Assembly (NCBI RefSeq): GCF_027409185.1
Contig: NC_084465.1
Span: 25,895,864 to 25,959,863 of the forward strand
Origin: Cynocephalus volans
Lineage: Eukaryota; Chordata; Mammalia; Dermoptera; Cynocephalidae
Direction: 5' to 3'
Length of the DNA stretch: 64,000 nucleotides
Made by a program: the position numbers and the translations under genes. Shown one piece after another: positions 35,721 through 48,750 of this stretch. Each line of letters begins with the position of its first letter. Within the stretch, counting starts at the first letter, position 1. Below the pieces are notes generated by a model that was not told the origin of the DNA, made no database searches, and saw only the letters and a list, made by a program, of their open reading frames with translations.

Positions 35721-36119
35721 CAGGCCTCTCTTCCACCCGAGCCCGGCCGCTCGGCCACTGCGACGCTACGGCCCACGAGTGCAGGCGGCCACGAGTCAGC
35801 AAACGGCCAGGCTGGGAGAGCCAGTCGCGCCCGCGGGGCATCTAACCGTGCACCAGGGAGCGCAGGGCCACCCACCAGACACTGAAGGAACCTCCACCTA
35901 GGAGCGCGTCGTGAGGATGTGGGGCACGATACAGAGTCTACAGGGCACCCACTAGGCAGCTCGTGAAACGAATGCTCATCTAACATCTACACAGCGCTGA
36001 GAGCCGGGGCTACGAAATGATGACAATGGCCCCCGCCCCAGAGCCCCCGGCCATCTGGACTGGATGACAGACAAGAACTGACGCTTTTTAAATTCTGCTT
36101 TTAATTTCCTAGCAACATC

Positions 36120-36260
36120 TTGTGATAGGTTGTCCCCCTCCCCCTAACACTGAAGGCCCTCAAAGGCCGAGCCCAAGTATTATCCTTTTGTATCCCCAGA
36201 GCCCGCCACGGTGCCCGCCACAAAGCAGACCCCTAATAAATACTGCATAAATAAGTACAA
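36120..36260 (+). repeat. L2 3'-end fragment
   Basis: GTATCCCCAGAGCCCGCCAC followed by CCTAATAAATACTGCATAAA matches the conserved L2 3' end. Confidence 0.5.
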
Positions 36261-38039
36261 TAATTTGAGGGCGCACAGGGGAGGAAGTAATTAAGGGGAG
36301 GGGGGAAGGGTTGTCTTGAATGATGAATAGACATTTACCGCAGAGACAAAGAACATTCCAGCCAGAGGGGATGGCATTTGCAAAGCACGGGAGTCTCAGG
36401 ACCCCACAACCTTTGGGAAAACCGGCAAGTTCTTTGGGACTCGGCACCAGCAGGCAAAAAATTCAATGAGGAAGAGTATTTCATTGTGAGGAGTTTGGAA
36501 TGTGTCCGAAAGAAAATGAGAAGCCACAGATGGCCTTGAACCTTTTATGGCCTTAATTAGTTACTTAGCAAAATTTAAATTAGTCCCTTTACAAGTCGGG
36601 GATTACCTATTTTAACTAACCATCATCACATTTTAAAGACTGAATTACTTCACAAAATTTAAATCGGTCCTTTGAACAGAGGAAAAGGCTTTCCTATTCT
36701 AATGACAATAGCAGTCTTTGCATTATATATTTTTCATATTTATTGTCGAGTCCTACAAACAATTCCACACTTACATTCTCACCAGGCCAGAAGCACCGGC
36801 ATCCAAGATAAAGGCAATTTTCTATTTAATGAGTGCTCCATAGAGGATCTTATACGGAAGGCCACGGAACATGTTTACCCTTCATGGAACAAGTGGGTAG
36901 ACTGAGGAGAAAGACTCTAAGGCCTTGGGGGAACAGGAGAGAGCAGGGAAATCTGAAGACAACAGGAACTCCAAGTCTGGTGCTCAGAAGAAATCCTCCT
37001 GGACAAACGGGCTAGTAAAAACTTCCTTGGGGAAGGAGGGACTGAGGTTGAGATGGGCATTAAACCCAAAACTTGATTAGGTGGAAAAAGAATTCCTGTT
37101 TGGAAAAACCTCCAGTACCAAGGCAAGGAGTCAGAAGAATGCAGAGGATACTATGAGAAATCAGCTTGGCTAAAAACAGGAATTTGCTTTCAGAAGTCGA
37201 GGGAGAAAATGCTGGCCATAATGCCCAGGAGTCAAAGAGTTAATGAATCTTCTAGATGTGCCTGAATAGTTCCAGAGGGGAGCTTCCTCCGCAGAGGGAG
37301 AGTCTGGCCCAAGGTCTAAAACACTTGGAGCGCCTGAGAAAACATGTAACCACACATAAATTCAAAGCCTGCCTCTGGCTTGCTCTCAGTGCACCCTTTC
37401 AGTTCTTCCACACAGATGTATCCTTGGTCGCATCACATGCAGCAGTATTCCCTCAGCCAGAAGCTTATCATCCATTCCTGTCACATTCCAATTCTAACAC
37501 AATTCCGCATAATAATAAGACCTCAGATTTGTGCAAAATTTAGGGTAGAAAGATCTGCATTTATTATTGCACATGATGCACAACAGCGGTATGAGATCAG
37601 CAGGGCTGGTACCACGGATTCAATAATCATATTTTTCTAACCCCAGTTTGAGACCCATAATATAGCAAATGCAAGGATATTTATGGAGACGACAGGACAG
37701 AACTGGGACTGCCACTTTCAAGAGCCATAATTACAGATTTGAATAAACTAGAAAAGTCCAGGATGGGAGAAACTGGGTTGAACAGCAGCACACATTAAAG
37801 AGCTAAGGAGCTTTAGTTGATAAACTCAGTGAGTCAGTGTGATATGGCTCCAAAAAAGCTACTGTGATTGTAGACTACGGAGAGGACCCAGAATAAGCTA
37901 ATCCTACTCTATTCTGCTAGTTAAACCCCACAGAAAGTATTTTATTCCATTCTCCAGAGCAGATATCTGGAGACACACAAAGAGGAATGTTTTCAGATAA
38001 GATCGACTAAAAAGTATTGCAAATCATGTCACTGAAGGT

Positions 38040-38250
38040 TTAACAGCTCTCATATTTTAAGCTCCTACTATGAGCATGGATCTTCACCCAATTTATCCCT
38101 AATCCTCACAGTAGCCCCGCTACATGTGTATTTTCATTCACACATTTCAGAAAAAGATACGGCAGCTCACAGCGCTAAGTGTTAGCAGGGACTAGGAACT
38201 GATCACAAATGTCTGGCTCCAAAGCTGGCGTCCTTTCCTCTTCCCCTCTA
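38040..38250 (-). repeat. MIR SINE
   Basis: Read in reverse it matches the MIR core: CTCACAGTAGCCCCGCTAC, CATTTCAGAAAAAGATACGG and TGTCTGGCTCCAAAGCTGG. Confidence 0.6.
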
Positions 38251-39399
38251 CACTGCCTCCCTGTTCGAAATAACTGGGCATGTTCAGTTTGAAGAAAAGA
38301 AGCTTTGTGGAGTGAGTGGAAGAAGGAAATGTGTTAGCAGTCCTCAAATATTTGTGTAAGCAGCATTAGACATTTTATTCTGTATGGCTCCAGTGAGTGC
38401 AAATTGTAGAGAAACAGATGTCGATTCAACATAAAGAATTTTCTAACAGTCAGTGCTGTCTAGAGAGATGGGGTGGCTTGGCCATTTGGGGATGTCACAA
38501 GTTCCCTGTCACTAGGGGCTAGGTAACCATGTGGCAGGTATACAAGCTCTGGGTATATGACTAAATAAATGACCTTTAAGGTATTTTCCTATCTGATAGA
38601 AACTAAGGCACAGAGAAGAATTGGAACTTGGCCCAATTGTCTACATGTCTACAGAGGGGACAAGTCCACATTCAGTCTTCCCTCGGTGTGGTCCGCAGCC
38701 CAGAACTCTTTGTTGTTCTGAGGGCAAGACAAATTGAGGAAATTATCGCTAAAATCACATCAACCTCTCTCTCCACCAAATTTAACCAATATATCCCTAA
38801 AGTGACTGGTGTCTTCCTCTCTCTTCAGGCTCATTTTTAGGTAAAAGCCTTTGGCTGCAAAAAGCTCAAAAGATGAGCGGTAGAGGAGGAAGGAAGCATC
38901 GGAGCTGAATAATCCCTTAACCAGATAAGATGACTCTAAATGACAGCCAGCTGTTTCTATAGGTTACAGTATTACTGGGCACCCCTAATGTACCTTTGCA
39001 CACCCTCTGCGTTCTCCACACATCCCATAACCCCACACCCGGCACGACGGCACCCTAGTACTTCTACCCCACTCTTGCACATCTAGAGGACACCTTACCC
39101 CTCAAACAGACAAAGTGCTTGGAGGGTTCTAATTAAATAACAGTAATCTCGCATTTTTACTGCTCTTTACCCTTTCGCATATATTATCTCATGGGACGCT
39201 CACCACAGTCCCCTCAGGCAAACACCTACTTTCTTGCAGACACACATGCAATTTCCTAGCTGTCTGGGGAAGAACGAGCTACAGCACACAACTCTTTCTG
39301 TCGCTTTTCTTTTCTTACTTTCCACCTTAGATCCCTCCAGCCTGCCTGAGTCAGCCCTGGAGCAGGTGTTCATGTTCCTCGATTGCTCTCATCACCTCT

Positions 39400-40250
39400 C
39401 ACCGTTTTCAGCTGCCCTCCCCTACCCCCCACCGTCACGGCAGCTCTCGGGCCGGTTCCCTCCGCAGCCCCCGCCGCTCCCACCCCGAGTGCAAAGCACC
39501 CACCCGGCGCCAGGCGGCCGCGCCCCCGGCGCCCCCCGCGCCCCCTTCCCCCTCCACCACTCGGTCAACCACCAGGGCTGTCCCGACGCCCAGGAGGGAC
39601 GGTCACGCCGGCTAACGGAAGGACTAAACGCTGTAGGGAGCCAAGCCTCGGGCGAGGGTTGGGTGACTGTGGGGTTCTCATCGACCCCGAGGTTCCGGGA
39701 CGCGACGACCGAGGCCCTCGCCCACGTGGCCCTCGTGTGGGCGCGGCGGTGGCACACCTCGTGGCGGCGCCCACGCACCCCGGGCAGCCCGCCACTTGCC
39801 AGCATATCCTCACGCCCTCCTGGGCCACTGTCCCTCACAGCTTGGTCCCAGAATTGGTGGGGTCCACGCACACCGTCCACACACCCCAAGTACGCCAGCC
39901 CCACTCTTGGGGTGGGCTGCGATGGTGAGGATGGAGCCTCCACTCCTTCCCCGCCCGTCTCTTACCTGATTCAGGTAAGACCTGGGCTACAAGATTCCAT
40001 GTTTGGGGGAACCGGTTGCGCATGCGCTTTCCTGGGGTCAGAGGTTCTCGGCCCCAACCCAGTCCCCAGGGAAGACCCGGCCAAGCCACCGAATACCCGG
40101 CTCGGGGCTAGAGCGTCGCCATCTCCCCGCACTGGGCCATCACCCCCGAGCCCAGCATGTGCTCACGCCTTCTCCCTGCCAGGCGCCAGCGCCACCTATT
40201 GCAAAGGGTATGAAATGACAGGCCGTGCCTTTGACAATGGTGTAAGGCTT
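39400..40250. promoter_or_regulatory. Upstream CpG block, candidate alternative MEST promoter
   Basis: GC- and CpG-rich, about 5 kb upstream of MEST exon 1. It contains a perfect NRF-1-type palindrome GCGCATGCGC (40018–40027). Human MEST has a non-coding alternative first exon about 5 kb upstream. The position fits, but no transcript is shown by sequence. Long open frames here are Pro/Arg-rich, as expected of CpG DNA, and are not called as genes. Confidence 0.5.
39966..40150 (-). other. MEST: Candidate non-coding alternative first exon of MEST
   Basis: A strong − strand donor, AATCAG|GTAAGAG, ends at 39966, downstream of the NRF-1-like site in the sense of MEST transcription. Splicing to exon 2 would give the 326-residue form. 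The 5' end is a guess. Confidence 0.3.
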
Positions 40251-40730
40251 TGGATAAACGAGGGTAAAGTTGTATATGGCCTGATCTGAGTACTTTTACG
40301 TAACAAAAGCGAAGGCCAAAGACGTGATATTTTGAAAGTTGTTAACTATGTAGAGCTCTTTGGTGAGCCTTCCATATCTCAGCCATTCTCCTAACTTCGC
40401 AGTTATCCTAAAGAGTCCCAAATCTACATCTCCAGCCCTACCTACTCTCTACCCATATATTTGCCTGCTTTCTGTTCATCTTCAGAGGGAAGACACACAA
40501 ACATCTCAGCCTCAGCAAGGGTTAGGTTAAATTCACTACCCTTTCTCTACCTCTTCTTTCCCAAACGGACCCCTGTCCCCAGAACCTATGCTTCCTTCTA
40601 TATTCTGTATCCTGGCTAATGGCACCACCATCCACTCCAGTCTCTCACACGCAGTCACCAATTCCTATGGCATAATGGAATGACGCCAAGGGGTCAGGCA
40701 GCCTCAGGCGCAAATCCCAGCAAGCTTCCT
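40251..40730. other. Intergenic, nothing recognised
   Basis: Ordinary non-repetitive sequence between the upstream CpG block and an L2 element. No gene is seen. Confidence 0.5.
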
Positions 40731-40734
40731 CCTC

Positions 40735-41615
40735 CTGGTCCTTTTCATGTTATGACCCAAGTATCTCTAGAATTCATCTTGCTGCCCTCCATTTCTACTG
40801 CCATCTGCCCTTGTTCAGGCCTCATGATCTCTCACCTGCACTCCTGCCTCCTAAGTGGTGTCCAGGTCTCCACCATCAAACCTTTCTAGTCCATCATTCA
40901 CACACCTGCCAAAGTGATTTTTCTAAAATGCAAATCTGATCACGTCTCTTTTCTTAAAACTCTTTACAGACTCCCAATTGCTGGTACTAAATTCAAGTTC
41001 TCTAGCTTGGCAGGCAAAACACATCAAAATCTGATCCTTGCCTTCTTCTAGAATCTTCTCTTATCACCCCCATCTTGCCCACCCCCCAAAACTTCATAAT
41101 CTAACCAAGCACTACTAATTGTAGTTCTTCCCAAAACGCTATGCGGTTTTCTTTCTCCATGCTTTTACACATGTTCTTCTCCAAATTTGTCCTTCCCCAC
41201 TTTGGGTACCTAAAAAATTCCTACGCATTTTTCTTTCTTTCTGTCATTTTTTCGTGACCGGCACTCAGCCAGCGAGTGCACCGGTCATTTCTACATAGGA
41301 TCCGAACCCGCTGCGGGAGCGTCGCCACGCTCCCAGCGCAGGACTCTACGGAGTGCACCACGGGCTCGGCCCTCCTACGCATTTTTCAAAAGTCAACTTA
41401 GTTGTCACATCCTCTTGCAAGCCTTCCTTGAAACCTTTCTACAAAACTAATCACTCCCTCCCCTGTGCTCTGTCCCTTGTACGAACTTCAACAGATGCTT
41501 GCATCACACTGTCTTGTGATGATGTGTTCAGATCTGTCTTGTCTCTCCTATCACATAGCTGAGCTCCTTGAGGACAGGGACAACATCTTATTCATTTCTG
41601 TGTCCCTTTTGCCAA
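40735..41615 (+). mobile_element. L2 LINE 3' region, split by a SINE
   Basis: Recognisable L2 phrases are AAAGTGATTTTTCTAAAATG, CTGATCACGTCTCTTTTCTT and GAGCTCCTTGAGGACAGGGA. The CYN-type SINE at 41258–41373 is inserted in it. Confidence 0.75.
41258..41373 (-). mobile_element. CYN-type SINE dimer, shortened
   Basis: The − strand begins GGGCCGAGCCCGTGGTGCAC, contains GGGTTCGGATCCTATGTAG and ends GTGCCGGTCACGAAAAAA. Flanking CCTACGCATTTTTC at about 41220–41233 and 41374–41387 is the target-site duplication. The second half lacks most of its tRNA arm. Confidence 0.8.
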
Positions 41616-41639
41616 CCCAACATTTTATAATAATGATGA

Positions 41640-41945
41640 TAAAAATGAATAGCAATCATTTGTAGATCACCTTGTGGCAGATACTATGCTAAACTCTTTA
41701 TGTACATTACTTCTGATGTACATTATTTATGTACTTTATTTACTTCTTTACATTATTTACATAATTATTTACATTATTATAAATAATGTACATTATTTAT
41801 GTACATTATTTACTTCTGATAAACTCTATTTTAAAAAACTATTATTTTTCTAATTTTTCCAATGAGAAAACTGAGGCTTTGGAAAATTAAGGAGCTTGCT
41901 AAAGTCGGCAGAGTCAGGATTCAAATCCAGATCTATGCTCATGTT
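41640..41945 (-). repeat. MIR with internal TACATTATTTA expansion
   Basis: MIR arms lie at 41640–41710 and 41850–41945 (AATGAGAAAACTGAGGCTTT, CAGGATTCAAATCCAGATCT). They are separated by about 120 bp of imperfect GTACATTATTTACTTCT repeats at about 41698–41818. Confidence 0.65.
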
Positions 41946-43410
41946 TATCTATTCATGAGAAAGTTTTGTAGAATTAAAGTGATATTTGAAAAATCACAGA
42001 TCATTTTTACGTAGTATTAATGCTTACAGAGTTAATTTATCTTTTAAAGGTAAAACACATAACTATTCTACTCTAGTGAATAAAATAGAGAGTTCTAATT
42101 TATGTTAATGCTATAGAAAGCCAAATAAGTACTCTTGATGTCAGGCTAAATAAGAAAACAACCCTGCTATTATTCTCTATAATCTTTTTTTATTGTATAA
42201 ACTTGATAAATATTTTTGCTAAGGGACTGATGTATTGTAAACCAGTAAGTCGATTTTCTTCAAAACCCCATCTGGATAAGTAGGAGAAGAGAGATCTAAA
42301 TTGAAAGTCAGCATAGAATGTTCAAGAAGTTGCTACGGATCGAGATACCAATATATTGTGAGGGATGGATGCAGTCCAAATGAGTTAATATGTGTAAAGC
42401 ACTTAGCAGAGTGCCTGGCACTATATTATTGCTATCACTGTTGTTGATAAGAACTTCAAGTAGCTTCCAATCTGATAGTAGAGAGAAACACATAACCTGA
42501 TAACAAGCAGTGTGATAAATGATAAAATACAGCTATGATCAAAATTCTTTGGGAGTTCCAATGAGATGGGAATCTGCCAGGGAATAGGGAGATTGGCAAG
42601 GAAACAAGATGACACCCAGAGATCCCATGATTTAAGAACAAGCAAGTTGTTAAAACCACAGTGACACTGCCTAACTTTTGCAGAAATATATTTGTTGGCA
42701 AACCTTTTTACTACTAAAGGCTCTCCATTTCTTAGACCCATAATGTTTAAATTTTCCACATTGTTCCAAGCATTTCTTTGCCTGTGGCACAGAGAGGAGG
42801 TCTTGTCTACTGGGCAAAAGACCAAAGCTTTCACCAAGAAGGTATGAGAGTAGGGAGCAGGGCAGAAGAGGGCACTGATGCTTATGATGGTGTGGCCCAG
42901 TGCTCAGAGGAAATTCTACCCCACCCAGAAGTCCAACTGGGGTAATCAGACTCCAGGAGGGATAAGCACATACCCATCCCCCAGGCTCTGGTCTCTCCCT
43001 AGCAGAGGAGAAACAGTTGAGCACAGACTTGGTGATGTGTACATTGAGCAAGAGGGGAGGGGAAGGCTGCAGAGGCCGTGGTCCAACTTGGTGGGCACTG
43101 CCCGAGAAGGCCCACCTTTTTCCCCCCAGTCCATGCCAGGTGTCTAGTACACTAACCCAGTGTTTCCCAAGCCAAACGACATGGAAGGCTGCTTAAAAGT
43201 CTACATTCTTTACCACAGGCCATTAACTTTGTGTAGGCAAAACATATTTATTTATGTTCCTCCAGTTCTTCAATAAACAGAGTAAAGAAACTTTCTGTGG
43301 GTAGTTCACTCTGGACCAGTGAAAAGAGAGCAGCTATTCTGATAGGAATAACTAATGAGACACATACAGAAAGAAAAGTTCAAATTTAAACAGAGGAACA
43401 TTGTTGGTAG
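41946..43410. other. Intergenic, no gene seen
   Basis: Includes a MIR fragment near 42375–42460 (GAGTTAATATGTGTAAAGCA, GAGTGCCTGGCAC). No coding exon is recognised. Confidence 0.5.
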
Positions 43411-43414
43411 AATT

Positions 43415-43985
43415 AAATAGATACGACTTTTTGGGAAGGCATTTTGGCAATAGTTATCAAAATTGACCCAGCAATTCCACTTTGTCATAGTCATCCTATG
43501 TGTATACTTCCTGACACATGTCCAAGGACAAATAATGCTGCATTATTTGGAAAAAAAATTTTTTTAACTGGAAACAACCTAAAATGTCCATCTATAGAAT
43601 GCCAGTTATGAGGTCGTCTAACATGTAATGTTCTCAATGTTACAAGAAAAAGCAAAGTTCAAAACAGTGTGTATATTGTAATCTTACTTGTATAAAACAT
43701 ATATACCATGTATCTGAATATCTACATCTATATTTATAATGCTGATATATTTGTATATGTATTAGAAATGCCTGAAAAGATTCAGGTGTTGCATAGGGAC
43801 ACAGGGACAAATTTGGTCTGCAGAAAGATTGTTTATTTGGTGTTTTTGTTTTAAATTTAAATTTCATCCAGTTGGTTAGAGCGCAGTGCTGTAACACCAA
43901 GGTTTCGGATCCCTGTACCAGCCAGCCACCAAAACAAAAAATCGTAAAAATTTTTTAAAATTAAAAATTAAAAATAAATATATTT
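43415..43985 (+). mobile_element. L1 3'-end fragment with a CYN-type SINE insertion
   Basis: AATTGACCCAGCAATTCCAC and CTGGAAACAACCTAAAATGT are L1 3' phrases. A SINE occupies about 43866–43945. Confidence 0.6.
43866..43945 (+). mobile_element. CYN-type tRNA-Ile SINE, 5'-truncated monomer
   Basis: CAGTTGGTTAGAGCGCAGTG, TGTAACACCAAGG and TTTCGGATCCCTGTACCAGC track tRNA-Ile closely. It ends in CCAGCCACCAAAAC plus an A-rich tail. Confidence 0.8.
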
Positions 43986-45165
43986 GAATGCCTATTGAGG
44001 GGCTCCCATCCAGTCCCTGTTACTCCCTATTATCTACACACTCTGTTTCCCTCAGATGTTCCCTGGCCCCTAAATGCAAATGAGGAGAGAAATGGGAGAG
44101 GGGGGGTGCTGAAGGGATGCTTTTAGTTTTTACTTTTCTTTTCTTTTCTATACTGTACTATAAGCAAACATAAGAGAGTGTAGGGTAGGGACTTCCATCT
44201 TTCCATGTCAGCAAAAGGAAGGACTACAGGATAATAAGGATCCTGAAAGAAGAGGCACTGGTTTGGAAGCTATTGCTATAGTCCAGATAAGGAACAAGAG
44301 TCTCAACTAGCCCGTGGTGGCAAGGATAAATTGGGAAACCAAGATTTGAAACTTCTTTTTAAATCCCTTCTTGGCCACTGCAGTTAAAATAATGCACAGG
44401 CTCTCTGTCTCCTTTCTCCACCATAGAAAATTGCAGCCTATGGTTTATCACGTGGGCCACTGGGCCAGGCTCTGTTGTACTCTGTGGGAGTCCAGCTCTG
44501 CTTGTAGCACTCCCGGAGAGTCTCATTTTCACATCCTAAGAGTTAATTTCTCTCTCTTCACTCTGTTGGCACCAGCTGTATAGGAAGCGGGAGTTCTCAG
44601 CACCAAAAGTACTATGGAAATCAGACTCGAATGTCCCCCAGCCAAAGTCTACCAAAGAGTGCTCTCCTGGCACATGTTGTCTACCACATAGGATCAGTGG
44701 TTTCCATGGTTAACTTCAAGATAATATTTAAAACTGTACAGTCTGCAAAGTAGAGTAAAGATTTACCTAAAAATAAGAACAAGGAACACTTCCAAATGAA
44801 ACATTCTCTTGTTTTTGGCAGCAGCTAAAAGACAGACTGGTATGAGAGCCCTGAAGTCCATACTATGCTATTTCATCTACTGGAAATTCGACAGTTGAAT
44901 GATATTATTTATTTGAAAAGTTTTCACTGAATTTAGGCTGGTATTTCAGAGACTTTCTCTTCTGTAGTCTGACCACTGGAGAATGCAACATGGCACTAAA
45001 TTGGGAAGATTGGCCATGAATAAAGTGAGATCCATGATTTACACATCTATCAAAAAAAAGAAAGAAAAAACAAAAAAGAGTTTCTACAACCACAGAAGTG
45101 GGTCCCATCTGTAACCCACTACCCCCACTCCCACTATCTCTGTCCCACAACACTATGCTTGTCAG
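43986..45165. other. Intergenic, nothing recognised
   Basis: No coding exon, RNA gene or confidently named repeat apart from an A-rich run at 45052–45080. Confidence 0.45.
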
Positions 45166-45189
45166 AGATGTTCAAGTCCTTCAAGCCAA

Positions 45190-45650
45190 ATCCACTGAGT
45201 TCACACGAGTATCCCAAATGTCCATCAACTGATGAGTGGATAAATAACATGTGGCATATCCATGCAATGGGATCTTATTTGGCCATAAAAGGAATTGAAG
45301 GACTGATCCATGCTACAACATGGATGAACCTTGAAAACATTAAGCTAAGTGAAGAAAGTCAGTCACAAAATATTCCACATTGTATGATTCCATTTCTACA
45401 ATATGTCCAGAATAGGCAAATCTACAAAGACAAAAAGTAGATCAGTGGTTGCCTAGGTCTGGAGGAGGGGGCAGGGAAGGAAAGTGACTGCTAATAGATA
45501 TAGGGTTTTGGGGGAGGTGCTGAAAATATTCTAAAATTGATAGTGGTGATTATTACACAACTTTGTGAATACATTAAGAACCACTGAATTGTACGTTTTA
45601 AGTAGGTGACATATGGTATGTAAATTATATCTTAATGAAGTTGTTATTTT
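45190..45650 (+). mobile_element. L1 3'UTR fragment
   Basis: ATGTCCATCAACTGATGAGT, ACATGGATGAACCTTGAAAA and TTGTACGTTTTAAGTAGGTG are characteristic of mammalian L1 3' ends. Confidence 0.8.
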
Positions 45651-45739
45651 TTAAAAAAGGAAGATATATACAAAGAAAATGTTAATTTAAAAAGCTGATG
45701 TGGCATAATTAATATAAAAAATTTTTCAGAACAAGAAAT

Positions 45740-48300
45740 ATTATCGTGGGTAAAGAAAAACTTTACAATGAAAAGGGATCAATTAATCAAAAAAAATCCT
45801 AAAAGTATATGCATATGATAATAGAGCTTCAAAAAAACTGAAACAAAAACTGATGGAACTTAGAAAAGAAATAGACAAATCCACAATTACAGCGGGGGAT
45901 TTTAACACCCTTTTCTCAATTATTTGTAGAGGAAGTAGACAGAAAATTGAGATACAGAACACTTAAACAACATTATCAGTCAACTTGACCTAACTGCCAT
46001 CTAAAGAAAACTCCCTACAAAAGTAGAACACACATTCTTTTCAACTACATATGAAATATTCACCAATATAGATTATATTCTGGACCATAAAATAGGTCTG
46101 AATAAATTTTGAATTTGTGTGACATGTGTTCTCTAAACAATAGAATTAAATTATGTCAATAACAAAAAAATGGAAATATATAAATATTTGGAAATTAAAT
46201 AATTCATGGGTCAAATAATAAATCATAATATAAATTATTAAATATTTTTAACTGAATGGAAATAAAAATCCAACATATCAAAAGCTGTGGGATACAACTA
46301 AAGCTGAGGTAAGGAGGAGATTTATAGCAACAAATGATTATATTCAGCAAGAAGAAAGGTCTCAAATCAAAAAATCTAATTTTCCACTTTAAGAAACTAT
46401 AAGAAGAGCAAAATAAACCCAAAGTAAATAGTAGGAAGGATATAATAAAGAATAGAATCAGTGAAATAGGGGGGAAAAAACCACAGAAAAAAATCAATGA
46501 AAATAAAAGCTAGTTATTTGAAAAGATTACCAACATCAAGAATAAAAGAGGAGAGAATACTGCAGATCCTCAGACATGAAAAGGATAAAAAGGGGATATT
46601 ATGAACAACTCTATGCTAATAAATCCAACAACTTTAATAAAGTAGACAAATTCCTTGAAAAATACAAACTACCAAAACTCATTCAAGAAGAAAGAGATAA
46701 ACTAAATATCCCTATATCTACCAATAAATTTGACTCATAGTTAAAAACCTCCCTACAAAGGAAACCACAAGCCTAGGTGACTAGTTCTACCAAACATTTC
46801 AGGTAGAAATAATCCCAAATTTACACAAAGTCTTCTAGAAATACAAGAAGAGGGGACACTGCCCAACTCATTTTTGAGGCCAGCATTATTCAGTTGCTAC
46901 AACCAGACAAAGGCAATACAAGAAGATATAACTACACACCAATATTTCATGAACATAGATACAGAAGTCCCTAACAAACTTTTGGCAAATTTAATCTAGC
47001 AATATATAAAATGGATGACACATCATGACTAAATGGGGTTTCTTTCAGAAATGTCAAAATCGTTTTACCATTCAAAAACCAATTCATATAGTTCACCGCA
47101 TCAATAGACTAAAAAAGAAAAACTATCTCAATAGATTTCAGGAAAGTGTTGGACAAAATTCAAACTCCATAGAAGGGATCTTTCTCAACCCAATAAAGGA
47201 CATCTATGAAAAACCTACAGTTGACATTTTTCTTAGTACCTTTTCCCCTGATACAGTGAACAAGGAAAGGATGTCTGCTCTCCACACTTCTATTCAGCAG
47301 TGTATTAAAGGACTTAGCCTGTGGAATAATGCAAGAAAAGGAAATAAAAGGCATACAAATTGGAAAGGAAGGAGTAAAACTGCCTCTGTTTACATATAAC
47401 ATTGTTGTATATGTTGAAAATCCTAAGGAATCTATAGAAAAGCTACCAGAACCAGTGAGTTTATAGAACATGAGGTTAATATACAAAACTAATTGTATGT
47501 CTATTTACTAACAGTGAACAATTAGAAATTGAATTTTAAACAATACCATTTACAGTAACATTCAAAAACATGAAAATACTTCTGGATAAATTAAATAAAA
47601 TATTATAAGATCTGTACACTGAAAACATTACTGAGAAAATCAAGGAAGCTCTAAATAAGTGAAGAGTTATACCATGTTCATGAATTGAAAAACTCAATAT
47701 TATCAGTTTTGTTTAAATTGATCTACAGATTCAACACAATCACAATAAAAATCTGAGCAGGCTTTTTTGTAGGAAATTTAAAAAAAGTTTACATGGAAAT
47801 GGAAAGAGCCTAGAATAGCCAAAACAATTTTTAAAATAAAGAACAAAGTTGGAGGACTTACACTATCTTATTTCAAGACTTATTATAAAACATCACAAAA
47901 AAGTGATGTTGGTGTAAAAATAGACATGAAAAGCAATGTAACAGAATAGAAAGTCTAGAAATAGACTCACATATGTGTATGGTCATTTGATTTTCAACAA
48001 AGTTGCCAAGGCAATTCAGTAGTGAAATGATAATATTTTCAGAAAATGTAGCAATTAGATATACATATGCAAAACACATACACACAAATGCAAAAAAAAA
48101 AAAAAAAAAAAAAACCTGGACTCTTACTTCCCATCATATACAAAATTTAATTCAAGATATATCATAGACCACATTAAAGATGTATTCAAACTGGATCATA
48201 GACCTAAATATTATAGAAGTTATAACTATAATAGTTCTGGAAGAAAACTCTTAGTGGGTTTTGGTTAGACAAAGATTTCTTAACTAGGACATAAAAATAT
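45740..48300 (+). mobile_element. Degenerate L1 ORF2 region
   Basis: Endonuclease- and RT-region phrases are recognisable, such as GAGCTTCAAAAAAACTGAAA, AAATAGACAAATCCACAATT and ATCAATAGACTAAAAAAG. The frame is broken by many stops; the longest remnant is at 47025–47399. An A-run lies at about 48091–48113. Not functional. Confidence 0.8.
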
Positions 48301-48364
48301 AATACTTTCTATTTCACTTTGCTGTGTATTTCTGTAATGTTTTAACTGTTTATAAAGGGGCTTC

Positions 48365-48750
48365 TATATTTTCAGGATCCTTTTGGCTGCTAATGACAGA
48401 AATCCAGCTCAAACTAACTTATGAAAAGGAGAAATTTATTAACTCATGTGCCTGACTAGTCTGGGAGTGGATGCAGGCATAGCTGGATCCAAGTGCTCCA
48501 ATGAATTTGTTGTGAATAAGGCCTTCCCCATCTATTGGCTCTTCCTTCCTCTTTATTCTCAGGCTGCCCCTTCCCCTGTGATGATCACAAATCAGCCTGC
48601 TAGCTTGGCAGCCCCAGAGGAGAAGACGCACCAGTAAAGAGCCTAGACTGACTCTTCATGGCCCAGCTTGGACACATGACCTTCCCTGGACACAAGGACT
48701 CTGATGGCCAGGCCTAGATCACAAGACCATTCATAGAGCTGAGCAGGGAC
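48365..48750. repeat. Unassigned mammalian interspersed repeat
   Basis: TGACAGAAATCCAGCTCAAA, GAAATTTATTAACTCATGTG and GCATAGCTGGATCCAAGTGC look like a common old mammalian repeat, but I cannot name the family with confidence. Confidence 0.4.

Larger units (their letters stand above)
36001..39400. other. Region between the two MEST-side CpG blocks, no gene seen
   Basis: If the upstream block is an alternative MEST promoter, this is its first intron. In human the antisense RNA MESTIT1 lies here; I cannot recognise its exons. An L2 3' end (about 36120–36260) and a MIR (38040–38250) are present. Confidence 0.5.

Noticed and set aside
35000..38500. MESTIT1 antisense RNA
   Set aside because: The position is right, but I cannot recognise its exons without a reference.
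39234..40289. A 351-codon frame on + over the upstream CpG block
   Set aside because: Low-complexity Pro/Ser/Arg text without a known domain, covering a likely promoter, with an equally open frame on the other strand.
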